A stretch of 59,431 nucleotides of DNA from CAYVFC01 sp964450715 (GCA_964450715.1 CAYVFC010000036.1:1-59431); one strand, 5' to 3'. Counted from the first letter of the stretch, positions 27,265-36,442 are shown. Notes: generated by a model not told the origin, from the letters alone. Numbers and translations: made by a program.

Positions 27265-27363
27265 GAGGGCTGGCTTTCGGCTGCCGTGGCCCGCTATATT
27301 GAGCGCCACGGCCTGTACCGTCAGAGCGGGTAGCTTCTCCCGGAACCGGACCCGTCACACCTC
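27265..27363. repeat. nadD 3'-end duplication, copy 2, with empty-site junction
   Basis: The first 83 bases repeat the end of nadD; in frame they read LSAAVARYIERHGLYRQSG and a stop, but no start is present. Here the sequence CCGGAACC runs directly into GGACCCGTCACACCTC. In copy 1 the same two sequences are separated by the 96-base palindrome-containing segment 27110-27205. Copy 2 therefore looks like the unoccupied site. Confidence 0.85.
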
Positions 27364-27375
27364 CGCGAACCGACC

Positions 27376-28551
27376 ATGAATGGGGCTGCTCTCATCATCG
27401 GCATCATTTTTCTCTTCGTGACCATCTGGGTGGTCGCACCCATGATCATCTTCGGCTATTTGCGGCGAAGGAAGCTGGACTCGACCGAGAAGAAGCGGAT
27501 CGAGGCGCTCGAAGCCGAGCGCGATCAATACCGGGAGCGGATCCGCCACCTGGAGTCGATGGTGTGCGACATGAACCGGGAGCTCACCGGCAAGCTCGAC
27601 CGGCTCGCCTCGCGCCAGCCCGCCGCCTTGCCGCGATCGCCGCAGCCCTCGCAGCCCTCGCAGCACTCACCGGACACGCCCCGTACCTCGGAGACCGCCT
27701 ACTCACCCACGCAGATCGCGCCGAGCCTGCGCCCGCCCAGCCTGCTCGAGCCCGGTGACCGGCTGGCCGGTCGCTTCCAGGTAGTGCGCTCGCTGGGCGC
27801 GGGCGGCATGGGCGAGGTCTTCGAGGCGCGCGACGAGGTGCTGGGCGAGACCGTCGCTTTGAAGGTCCTGTCCGCACTGGCCTCGCTCGAGCCCGAGGCC
27901 GTGGAGCGTTTTCGGCGCGAAGCGGTGGCCGCCCGCCGCATCTCCCATCCCAACGTGGTGCGGCTGTACGACATCGGCGAGGACCGCGACATCATCTTCC
28001 TGTCCATGGAGTATGTTCCGGGCACCACCCTGGCCGAGCGGATCCGCCGGCAGGGCCGCCTCGACCCGGCCGAGGTCCGCTCGCTGGGCGAGCAGATCTG
28101 CGATGCGCTCGAGGCCGCACACGGGAGAGGGGTCGTTCACCGCGATCTCAAGCCGCACAATATCCTCATCGACCAGAGCGACCGCTTCCGGGTGATCGAC
28201 TTCGGCGTGGCCAAGCTTCCCTACCTGCAGGGCCTGACTACAACCGGCCTCGTCCTCGGTACCCCCGAGTACATGGCGCCCGAGCAGATCCGGGGCGGAC
28301 AGGTCGACGGCCGCAGCGACCTGTATTCCCTGGGCGCCATCGTCTTTCACGCGCTGACCGGCCGCCCTCCCTTCACGGGCGAGTCGGCCATCGCCATCGG
28401 CTTCGCCCACTGCAACCAGGAGATCCCCTCGGTCAAGAGCGCGCACCCGGATCTGTCCGAGGCCTGGGACACGGTACTGCAACGCGCTCTGGCCAAGGAC
28501 CCCGCCGAGCGCTTCGAGTCCGCCGCCGCCTTCCGCGCGGCCCTTCCGTAA
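27376..28551 (+). CDS. Membrane Ser/Thr protein kinase with PspB-like N-terminus
   Basis: The protein has 391 aa. Residues 1-75 form one membrane helix followed by an RRRKL basic patch and a charged coiled coil (EKKRIEALEAERDQYRERI), the layout of phage-shock protein PspB. A Pro/Ser linker (80-125) leads to a complete Hanks-type kinase domain (134-390): GAGGMGEVFEA, catalytic Lys163 (VALKV), HRDLKPHN (255-262), DFG 275-277, the APE-like APEQIRGG, and SDLYSLG. All catalytic residues are present. Phosphorylation targets are unknown. It is downstream of nadD but separated by ~280 bases of repeats, so it is probably transcribed independently. The other large kinase of this window is at 52.1 kb. 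Confidence 0.9.
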   Translation: MNGAALIIGIIFLFVTIWVVAPMIIFGYLRRRKLDSTEKKRIEALEAERDQYRERIRHLESMVCDMNRELTGKLDRLASRQPAALPRSPQPSQPSQHSPDTPRTSETAYSPTQIAPSLRPPSLLEPGDRLAGRFQVVRSLGAGGMGEVFEARDEVLGETVALKVLSALASLEPEAVERFRREAVAARRISHPNVVRLYDIGEDRDIIFLSMEYVPGTTLAERIRRQGRLDPAEVRSLGEQICDALEAAHGRGVVHRDLKPHNILIDQSDRFRVIDFGVAKLPYLQGLTTTGLVLGTPEYMAPEQIRGGQVDGRSDLYSLGAIVFHALTGRPPFTGESAIAIGFAHCNQEIPSVKSAHPDLSEAWDTVLQRALAKDPAERFESAAAFRAALP

Positions 28552-28812
28552 AACCGGGACCGTAAAACCGGGACGGTCCTAGTTAACTAGTTAACCTTAG
28601 TTAATTAATTTACTCGGCCGTCGGCCGAATTACTCAACCAGGAAACCAGGACCGTCCCGGTCTTACCAGTTTACGGGTTTTCGAACTCGGCCATCAGCCG
28701 AACCACTTAACTAGGAAACTAGGACCGTCCCGGTTTTACGAACTCGGCCATCAGCCGAACCACTTAACTAGGAAACTAGGACCGTCCCGGTTTTACGGGT
28801 TTTACGGGTTTT
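28552..28812. repeat. Cluster of GGGACGGTCC-family palindromes with a 57-base tandem repeat
   Basis: A left arm (ACCGGGACGGTCCTAGTTAA, from about 28565) is followed by three right-arm units ending in GGACCGTCCCGGT(C/T)TTA. The last two units (28683-28739 and 28740-28796) are perfect 57-base head-to-tail copies starting GAACTCGGCCATCAGCCGAA; the first (about 28611-28665) is diverged. Short TTTTACGGG repeats close the cluster. It sits between the convergent kinase and nitrilase-like genes. Confidence 0.85.
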
Positions 28813-28822
28813 ACGAAGAACG

Positions 28823-28854
28823 AACCCCTCCCCCGCTTTCGCGGAGGAGGGGTT
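28823..28854. terminator. Strong hairpin between convergent genes
   Basis: AACCCCTCCCCCGC and GCGGAGGAGGGGTT form a 14-base stem with one mismatch and a TTTC loop. It lies ~30 bases past the stop of the minus-strand nitrilase-like gene. No clear T run follows on either strand, so a terminator role is likely from position but not certain. Confidence 0.5.
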
Positions 28855-28883
28855 GCAGGGGGGTAACATCAGGCAGTACGACG

Positions 28884-30140
28884 TCAGAAAAACAGACACT
28901 CGTCGGAGATATCGCAGGCCGCCTCTAGCCGATTGCCGTCAAACATATAGGACAGGATGCCTATCTCCTCGACGACCGAAAAGGGATCGATGAAGAAGGC
29001 GATGCGGAGCAGATCCAGCCCCTCGAACATCTCCCGGTTGAACCAGTGCCGGCTGGTGGGCCCGCTGAAGCAGCGGGGCATGTCCGACTGCTTGAGCGAG
29101 GGATCCATCACGATATCGGAGATGGCCAGCCCCTCCTCGGTCATATCGAGCTGCTGCAGCACCGTACCCTCTGCGTCGAATATCCCGGATTGGCCGGTGA
29201 AAAACCCCTCGGCCGGCGCGTCGCCCAGCACGGGCGGTAGCCCGGTCACGAACTCACCGACCTTGTTGGCGGTGACCGCGGGCACGCCGAGCAGCCCGGC
29301 CATGCGCCCGCCCATCAGTTGCTGCGCGATATTCAGCTCTAGCTCGATCTGCTCGAACAGCTGCTCGATGGCGGCTTGCGGATCGAGAGCGCTGCCTTCG
29401 AGGCCCAGCTCGCTGAGCAAGCGCTGGCCCGCACTCTCCGATTCGTTCGGCCCCAGGACGTCGAGGAAGCTCACGGACGGGTAGGAGTGGGGCATGAGCA
29501 TGAGATCGACCTCTTCCAGGATCATCTCGTCGGGCAGCGAGCAGAGGTAGTTCTCGTAGCAGATCCCCACGCCCACGGTTCCCAGCTCGTCGGTCTCGAT
29601 CACGTGGCTGGTCGAGTCCTCCTTGAAGACGAAGGCCTCCACGCCCGCGGCTACCTGCTTGCGCACCGTGCCCGCCACGTCTCCCTGACGATCGATCAGA
29701 ACAAAGGTGTTGTAGAAGTGCCGCCCGTCGGCCTCCAGGAAGGTGCCGCCCAGCCAGACGTCGTGCTGGCTCGCCGTCTGCTTCATCCAGCCGACGGTCA
29801 TCCCGTCCATGCTCTCGGCCCCATCCCACATCTCCTCAGTGTAGAGGTAACCGCAGGCGAACAGCTCCGGCAGCAGCACGAGATCCGCGCCGTTCTCCAC
29901 CGCCTCGCTCACCATCAGCCCAGCCTTCTGCAGGTTGCCCGCGGTATCGTGGTTGACGTTGGCGATCTGTACGCTCGCCACCCGTATCTCGCGGACCTCG
30001 TCGTCATCCGAGCCTCCCCAGAGCCACCACAGGGCTTGCTCGGATTGCTGTACCGATTGCCCGTTCCCGGCCGAGGCGCAACCCAAGGCGACCGCCGTCA
30101 AGCAGATCCCCACCATCCATGTCGTGATGCGGTTTTTCAT
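28884..30140 (-). CDS. Secreted lipoprotein of the carbon-nitrogen hydrolase (nitrilase) superfamily
   Basis: The protein has 418 aa from the ATG at 30140 (upstream AAGGAAG). A lipoprotein signal ends ALGC (Cys21). From residue ~53 the nitrilase fold follows, with the full catalytic triad: Glu92 (LLPELF), Lys161 (GTVRKQVAAG) and Cys194 (GVGICYENY). The family cleaves or forms C-N bonds in nitriles, amides and carbamoyl compounds; substrate is not readable. Most members are cytoplasmic (Lnt is an exception as a membrane acyltransferase), so a free lipoprotein form outside the inner membrane is unusual. The C-terminal ~130 residues extend beyond the core. No obvious operon partner. Confidence 0.85.
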   Translation of the reverse strand: MKNRITTWMVGICLTAVALGCASAGNGQSVQQSEQALWWLWGGSDDDEVREIRVASVQIANVNHDTAGNLQKAGLMVSEAVENGADLVLLPELFACGYLYTEEMWDGAESMDGMTVGWMKQTASQHDVWLGGTFLEADGRHFYNTFVLIDRQGDVAGTVRKQVAAGVEAFVFKEDSTSHVIETDELGTVGVGICYENYLCSLPDEMILEEVDLMLMPHSYPSVSFLDVLGPNESESAGQRLLSELGLEGSALDPQAAIEQLFEQIELELNIAQQLMGGRMAGLLGVPAVTANKVGEFVTGLPPVLGDAPAEGFFTGQSGIFDAEGTVLQQLDMTEEGLAISDIVMDPSLKQSDMPRCFSGPTSRHWFNREMFEGLDLLRIAFFIDPFSVVEEIGILSYMFDGNRLEAACDISDECLFF

Positions 30141-30809
30141 CCCCGTCTTCCTTTCGCTGGGCGGCCCGTGCGAGCCGCAACTCAAATTCGGGTTGTTGTT
30201 GTTGTGGCGACCATTTTCGAGAGCAACTTCCGGGCCAGCCATCTTGGCGCCACCGCCGGAAGTCGTTCTGTTCGGTTCCCCCAATTCATGCGGGACCTCC
30301 GCCCTTCCGGCGTGTCCGAGGAGGACAAAAAGGGGGCAATACTGGCCATTTTCGTCGCGCAAGCGCGCGAGCCGCCCCCGGGCACCGTCCGAATAGCCCC
30401 TGATGGCTATTTCGCTTTCGTATTATCTATAACCGTCCCAGGTTTCGGAGATGACATCCCTGTCGCGATCGCGGCCCGGGTGTGCCAACCGTTGACACAG
30501 TCTCGACCAAATCTTGCCCGCCCGATTCTCGCCCGCCGCGTTCGACCGCGCCGCCATGCCGCCGCCTCGGCGAATTTACTGATCTTCTCATATACCAAAG
30601 GATCGCGACCGTATTCGAGGCGTCTTCGAGCTTCGCTGTCGTTGTCATCTCGACCGAAGGGAGAGCTCTCCATTTGCAGGAGATTTCTCCCTCGGGTCGA
30701 AATGACATGGAAGTGGCGGAAAACCACGAGACGTTCCATGTGTCCTATTTGCCGAAGAGAAAGTCAGTAGACTGGTATCCAAAACCGCCGTGCTTCTCGG
30801 CCGCTTCTT
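30141..30809. other. Long intergenic region with a GTCATTTCGA-type repeat
   Basis: No supported gene in these ~670 bases; the open frames present are interrupted by repeat sequence or lack binding sites. It holds a palindromic repeat at 30644-30706 and, near 30182-30195, an ATTCGGGTTGTTGTTGTTG run. The promoter of the nitrilase-like gene should be near 30150-30250. Confidence 0.4.
30644..30706. repeat. GTCATTTCGA-family palindromic repeat, copy 1
   Basis: GTCATCTCGACCGAAGGGAG on the left and CTCCCTCGGGTCGAAATGAC on the right are inverted copies (a few mismatches) flanking GAGCTCTCC...GGAGATT. The same family occurs at 33648-33710 and 57413-57486. It corresponds to a widespread bacterial intergenic repeat type. 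Confidence 0.85.
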
Positions 30810-31574
30810 CTACCTCTTTTCCCCACAAACGATCGACGCCACTCCCAGGGTTAGGTCGCTGCCCTGCACCGCCTCGAAACCGGCACCGCGCACCGCTTCT
30901 TCCAACTCGCCTCTGCTCCAGAAGCCGCGCATGGTGCGCGAGAGGTAGCGGTAGGCCCCGGCATCGCCCGCCACTGCCGCCCCGGCCAGCGGAAACAGCA
31001 ACCGCCCGTAAAGCGCGTGAAACGCCCGGCTATCGATCCGGGTGGGCCGGCAGAACTCCAGCACCACCAGCGCGCCCCCGGGGCGCAGCACTCGCCCCAG
31101 CTCCTGCAGCCCCGCCCGGGGATCGCTCAGGTTGCGCAACCCAAAGCCGCAGATGGCCCCGGCAAAGCTGTCTTCTTTAAAGGGCAAGCACAGCGCGTCG
31201 CACTGCAGGACATCCATCCCCGCCTCGCCTTCTCTCGCCGCTCCTCCACGCGCTGCCAGCAACATCTCGCGCGAGAAGTCCGCGGCCACCACCCGCCTTT
31301 GTCCCACCCCGCGCTCGCGCAGCGCTTGCTGTACCGCCCGCCCCAGCTCCAGCGTACCCGCGCAGATGTCCAGCACCGGCCCGGGCCCATTCCCGTCCAG
31401 CCTCTCGACCAGCCGCGAGGCTGCCTGCCCTCGCCACCTCCGGTCGATCCCCCAGGACAGCGCTCGGTTGAGCCGGTCATAGGTCGGCGAGATGCGGTCG
31501 AACATCTGCCGCACGCTCGCCGCGTGCTGTTCGGGCTCTACTGCCTGTCGCTCTTGCGTTTCGTGTTCGCTCAT
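30810..31574 (-). CDS. ubiE: Demethylmenaquinone/ubiquinone C-methyltransferase (UbiE/MenG)
   Basis: A 254-aa SAM-dependent methyltransferase of quinone biosynthesis. Family marks are visible: VRQMFDRISPTYDRLNRALS near the start, the SAM motif VLDICAGTLELG (~68-79), the AADFSREML loop, and the UbiE signature CGFGLRNLSDPRAGLQEL followed by LRPGGALVVLEF. The usual YDFLN has become YDRLN, and D-x-G-x-G-x-G is D-I-C-A-G-T-L, which is near the family norm (DVAxGTGD). It lies alone downstream of decayed sequence; the stop of the upstream fragment is 4 bases away. Confidence 0.9.
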   Translation of the reverse strand: MSEHETQERQAVEPEQHAASVRQMFDRISPTYDRLNRALSWGIDRRWRGQAASRLVERLDGNGPGPVLDICAGTLELGRAVQQALRERGVGQRRVVAADFSREMLLAARGGAAREGEAGMDVLQCDALCLPFKEDSFAGAICGFGLRNLSDPRAGLQELGRVLRPGGALVVLEFCRPTRIDSRAFHALYGRLLFPLAGAAVAGDAGAYRYLSRTMRGFWSRGELEEAVRGAGFEAVQGSDLTLGVASIVCGEKR

Positions 31575-31578
31575 CTTC

Positions 31579-32890
31579 CTACAACGACGAGGGGAGCAGC
31601 GGCTGCGTATATAAGGGGCAGATGGGTACGATACGACCGCCGAGGTCTTCCGCGGCGTTTTCGCAGCTGGAGTAGCCAGTCCCCGGGGGCGGATCCGAGC
31701 CGTATGTGCATCTTTCTTCGCCGTCGGATTCGGAGACGTACTCGATGCAGCATTCCAGGCGGTTCGTACACTCGCCTTCAGCGGCTTCCAGCGCTGCTTC
31801 GGCGCAGTCGTCGGCGTAAATCACTCCCGATGATCGGAAATTTCTGTCCCCCTCCACACTACACCAGCATCGCATCGGCAATCCCTCGGTTCCGTCGCAT
31901 TGCAGCCATACCAGCTCGGTGCCGACTTCGCACTCGACGAAACAGTCTCTGATCGTACCGGGGCCGTAGCTACACTCCGCATACGATCCGGTGACCGTTT
32001 GCCACGTACTGTTCTCGCCGGTGCATGTGCTCAGCGCCTCCTTTTCCGCCTGGCACGGGATCGGGTCGGCCCCGAAGGTCAGCAGCCCGGTAAACCTCAA
32101 TGTAGCAAAAAACGTCGAGCAGAAACGCCCGAGAGTGCGTGAGATGCGCGCGCGCGGAGGTTATTCTGGGCCGCAGCATAGTCCACCCTATGTGAGGTCC
32201 AGAAGAACCGAGCACGCGCGCAGATCGCGTGCTCTCGGGCGAGCGCAAGCGGTTTTATGCCGACGTTTGTTTGCAACATTGAGGTAAAGTAACACTCCCC
32301 ACCTTCCGCGTATGAGGCTGCCGCCGCGCAGGTGATGGCCGTGCGCCAGGCCTGGTCGCAGGCCGGGACGATATTCTGAACGTACTCGTAGAGCCGATCG
32401 AGCTCGCAGGCCCTGACCCGTTCTTCGTCAGAGCAGCCGGCGGCGCTCTGAATGATGAAGCTCGAGCCGCCGATGTCGTCCAGGCAATCGTCCCGCAACA
32501 GGGTGGCGCAGAAGTCGGCGTCGCGGGAAGGTCGAATTCGAAGTCGCCTCCAACAGAGCAGAGACACCGCATCGGCAGGCCCGTGGGTCCGCCGCAATCG
32601 AGGACGACGGGCCGGGTACCTACGTCGCAGTCAACGATGCAGTCGATGCCGTAGAACGAGGAAGAGACGCATTCCGCAACCGTTCCGACCACCGTTGACC
32701 ACCGCGGGTCGTTGTCCTGTACGCATTCGAGCAGCGCCTCTTTTTCCGGGCGGCAGTGCTCTATAGTGTCGATGTTCGAATACCCCTCAAATTCAAGCGT
32801 CGCCGAGTGACAGGAGGCCTCGGTGTACGAGAGTGCGGTCGCACAGGTGATGGCCGTACGCCAGGCCTCGTCGCAGGCGGTCCAGCTCCT
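31579..32890 (-). pseudogene. Decayed Cys-rich repeat protein gene
   Basis: Two homologous Cys-rich modules can be read on the minus strand. Module A (from ~32880): ACDEAWRTAITC, EKEALLECV, VGTVAEC, DCDVGTRPVVLDC, GLPMRCLCSV. Module B (to 31579): ACDQAWRTAITC, AEKEALSTC, GSYAEC, ECEVGTELVWLQC, GLPMRCWCSV. They are broken by three lesions: the 5' end is joined to a truncated regulator near 32880, a frameshift occurs near 32525, and a 198-base foldback element interrupts module B (32091-32288). Cys spacing suggests disulfide-rich secreted modules like those in myxobacterial surface lipoproteins. No intact start or signal peptide remains, so a functional product is unlikely. Confidence 0.75.
32091..32288. 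mobile_element. 198-base near-perfect foldback (MITE-like) element
   Basis: The whole segment is an imperfect inverted repeat. The ends TAAACCTCAATGTAGC and GCAACATTGAGGTAAA pair over 16 bases with two mismatches; pairing continues inward (AAACGTCG, CCCGAGAG, TGCGCGCG, TTCTGGGCC/GGTCCAGAA) to a small central loop, CATAG-TCCACC-CTATG, near 32178-32193. It interrupts the second module of a Cys-rich gene whose paralogous module nearby is uninterrupted. No protein is encoded. It is unlike the three REP families of this window. Confidence 0.75.
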
Positions 32891-33338
32891 CGTCGGTGGT
32901 GGCGCGACAGATGGCCGAGGCACCGTTTCCGCTGCTGCAGACCACGCCGCTGTCGATGAGGTCGCGCAGCACGCTCTTGACCACCGCCTCGTCGTCGCGG
33001 TGGAAGCGCTGCAGCACCTCGGCGCGGGTGGCCATCTCGCGCTCGGCGATGAAGGCGTTGACGGCTTCCCACAGGGAGCGGCCGCGATCGGTGGTGGACT
33101 CGGCCAGGCGCTGCAGCTTGCGCTGGTAGGCCCGGATGGCCATGCCGAACATGTCGGCGCTGACCTTGCGCCGGACGCCCTGGGCGTCGAGCTCGCGGGC
33201 CAGCTCCAGGAAGACCTGGTTGGCGATGTGGGCCAGGGGTGCGCGCACCCCGCCCGAGGTGGCCAGCTGCGCTATCAGCACCGTGGTCTGCCGTACGATG
33301 GAATCTATCAAAAGACGTGTGTTCATCTCCGCATCCAT
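32793..33338 (-). CDS. Truncated regulator-like protein fused out of frame to Cys-rich gene
   Basis: The protein has about 181 aa (ATG 33338 or 33326; a GTG at 33344 is also possible). The first ~155 residues form a helical protein of a family I recall from Myxococcota (TRLLIDSIVRQTTVLIAQLA, AYQRKLQRLAESTTDRGRSLWEAV, VLQRFHRDDEAVVKSVLRDL), likely with helix-turn-helix segments, as in transcriptional regulators. After DEELDRL the last ~26 residues (RRGLAYGHHLCDRT...) are the Cys-rich module read in another frame, so the native 3' end has been lost by a deletion or recombination near 32880. It may still fold, but function is doubtful. Confidence 0.6.
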   Translation of the reverse strand: MDAEMNTRLLIDSIVRQTTVLIAQLATSGGVRAPLAHIANQVFLELARELDAQGVRRKVSADMFGMAIRAYQRKLQRLAESTTDRGRSLWEAVNAFIAEREMATRAEVLQRFHRDDEAVVKSVLRDLIDSGVVCSSGNGASAICRATTDEELDRLRRGLAYGHHLCDRTLVHRGLLSLGDA

Positions 33339-33799
33339 GAGCACGGGCTCGGCATCCGCCCGTCAGTCATTCTCCATGGTATCGCCCCCGCGCCGGCGCC
33401 GCAGGCGGCAAAAAAGCCCCCACTTGGTACGAGGCGCGGCGGAACAGCCGGGGGGCGGGGTGCGGGGCGTCGAGCGGGGGCTCGATTTGCCGAGAGATGT
33501 CGGTGACTTGGCTCGCATCGCGCGAGGAAATCGCAGAGGTCGGCGTCGACGTCGTGCTCGTCCACGAAGCGGTGGCAGCGGTCGTGGTACGGATAACATT
33601 CATTGGGATCTCTATAGGACCCAGAAATAAGAAGCAGACGTCCTGTTGTCATTTCGAGCGAAGCGAGAAATCTCGAGTCATTCGAGATCTCTCGCTTCGC
33701 TCGAGACGACATGGCAGAAGGCGAGCATCTTCGCGAAACGAATCGCCGGGTTGCATTACCCGACGAGAAACTCAGTAGCACCACCTGGTCACTCCTACC
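33339..33799. other. Intergenic region with repeat and possible coding remnant
   Basis: The ~460 bases hold a GTCATTTCGA-type palindrome (33648-33710). On the minus strand near 33500-33605 the translation ECYPYHDRCHRFVDEHD, followed by DADLCDFLARCEP, looks protein-like and Cys-rich but has no start with a binding site and runs into Arg/Pro-rich noise. I read it as a decayed fragment. Confidence 0.35.
33648..33710. repeat. GTCATTTCGA-family palindromic repeat, copy 2
   Basis: GTCATTTCGAGCGAAGCGAG on the left pairs with CTCGCTTCGCTCGAGACGAC on the right; the middle (AAATCTCGAGTCATTCGAGAT) is itself partly palindromic. The arms match those of the copies at 30.6 and 57.4 kb. Confidence 0.88.
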
Positions 33800-34144
33800 C
33801 TATTCGCGTTCAACCCCCTTGCATCCATCCTCCAGCGCTCGCTCCAGGGTTTCGGGATAGTCCCGGCACACCGAGGGTTTTACGTCGTGTATTCCGCAAT
33901 AGTATCGGCCGCTCTCGGCGTCTCGTTCGAGCCAGGGGCAGCGGTCGATGTCCTCCCCGGTATTCGGATCTCTCCAGACATGGTAGTCCATGACCTCGCC
34001 CCTGACCTCCATCCTGGCTATCCACTTCAGAATGTCGTCTCTGCCGAGCTCTTTCCACCTCAGTACATCGGCTTCGGGTACGGCCAGGTAGTGTGCCTTC
34101 AAGGTTTTACAGCAGTATCCGCACTGCCTGCATTCGAATTTCAT
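33800..34144 (-). CDS. YkgJ family cysteine cluster protein
   Basis: The protein has 114 aa. The N-terminal CxxCxxCC (Cys5, 8, 11, 12; CRQCGYCC) and the later RCPWLE, YYCGIHDVKPSVCRDYP and DGC make the YkgJ/CxxCxxCC zinc- or iron-chelating pattern. Proteins of this family bind a metal or Fe-S centre; individual functions are mostly unknown. It starts 54 bases after the anSME-type gene on the same strand and probably forms a two-gene operon with it, suggesting a role linked to that radical SAM enzyme (inference). Confidence 0.88.
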   Translation of the reverse strand: MKFECRQCGYCCKTLKAHYLAVPEADVLRWKELGRDDILKWIARMEVRGEVMDYHVWRDPNTGEDIDRCPWLERDAESGRYYCGIHDVKPSVCRDYPETLERALEDGCKGVERE

Positions 34145-34198
34145 CGAGATTTCCTTCTGCCATCGTGTCTTGACGGGTTGGTTTCCCGGTGCCGCCCG

Positions 34199-35461
<1,263 letters not shown>

Positions 35462-35650
35462 CGCCGGCAGCCGCCTATCCTACGCGGTTTTTCCCCCGAG
35501 GTCCCTCTCCGGTCCGGGTTCCTCTCTGGCCCATATCTTGTCCTCTGCGCTGCGCTGGGCTACCGTAGTCCTTATATCCGTTGGAACGGTCCGGCGGCCC
35601 GGCGCCGGGTTCGATCGTCCATTCTTTTCTTGCCAGCAGGAGCGTGCCCG

Positions 35651-36415
35651 ATGGTGAAGAGACCGAGAGTGGCTTCGGGATGCATGCCACAGATGGATCT
35701 CTCCGGCGCCCGCATCCTGGTGGTCGACGACGACCCGGGCGTTCAGCTGTTGCTGAACCGCCTGCTGCACGACGAGGGGTACCTGGTCGACTGCGTGGCC
35801 TCAGGAGCCGAGGCGCTCGGCCTGATCGAGGAGCAGGATTACAACCTGTTCATCGTTGACAAGAATCTGCCGGATTTTTCCGGGGTCGATCTCATCGTGC
35901 GCGCGCGGTCGATTCAGCCCGACAGCGAGGTGATCTTCGTCACCGCCTATGCCTCCTACGAGTCGGCGGTGGCCACCCTGCGGCTGGGCGTGTTCGACTA
36001 CCTGGAGAAGCCCTTTTCCGACATGGCCATCGTCGCCGAGAAGGTCAAGCGCGCGCTGGAGAAGCAGCGGTTGTTCACCGACAACAAGATCCTGGCCGAC
36101 CACCTGCGGTCCATGAAGAGCGAGTTGGAGCAGATGAAGCGGCTGACCAATCCTTCGCTGGCGGGAGAGGGCGGCAACGACATGGAACGGATCAACCGCT
36201 ACGTGACCGAGATGGTCGACCGGTTGACCATGGAGGCCCGCGAGGAGCGGGAGAGGCTGCAGCAGAATCTGCAACAGGTCCTGCGCCAGGCCGCGGGGGT
36301 GAGGACGATCATGGACGCCCTGGCCGAGGACCGCGCCGAACCGGCCGACGCGCTCGCGCAGATCGAACGTCTGCTACGCATGATCGACAAGTTGGCCTCC
36401 ACCCCTGAAGAGTAG
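35651..36415 (+). CDS. Response regulator with C-terminal coiled coil
   Basis: The protein has 254 aa from the ATG at 35651 with AGGAG ~10 bases upstream; a TTG at 35630 lacks this. The receiver domain (~20-135) is complete: DDD at 26-28, phosphoacceptor Asp70 (FIVDKNLP), Thr98 (FVTAY), Lys120 (DYLEKPF). After it comes a long helical coiled coil (~135-250, MKSELEQMKRL ... ERERLQQNLQQVLRQ) in place of a DNA-binding domain. It probably signals by protein contact or oligomerisation. No cognate histidine kinase is adjacent. Confidence 0.9.
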   Translation: MVKRPRVASGCMPQMDLSGARILVVDDDPGVQLLLNRLLHDEGYLVDCVASGAEALGLIEEQDYNLFIVDKNLPDFSGVDLIVRARSIQPDSEVIFVTAYASYESAVATLRLGVFDYLEKPFSDMAIVAEKVKRALEKQRLFTDNKILADHLRSMKSELEQMKRLTNPSLAGEGGNDMERINRYVTEMVDRLTMEAREERERLQQNLQQVLRQAAGVRTIMDALAEDRAEPADALAQIERLLRMIDKLASTPEE

Positions 36416-36442
36416 TCCCCGGGGTCAAGCTCTCGGCGGCTT

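Noticed and set aside
32091..32106. Apparent protein match ATLRF versus ATLEF across the foldback element end
   Set aside because: The matching residues on one side are encoded by the element's own terminal repeat, so the similarity is probably chance and was not used to place the insertion boundary.
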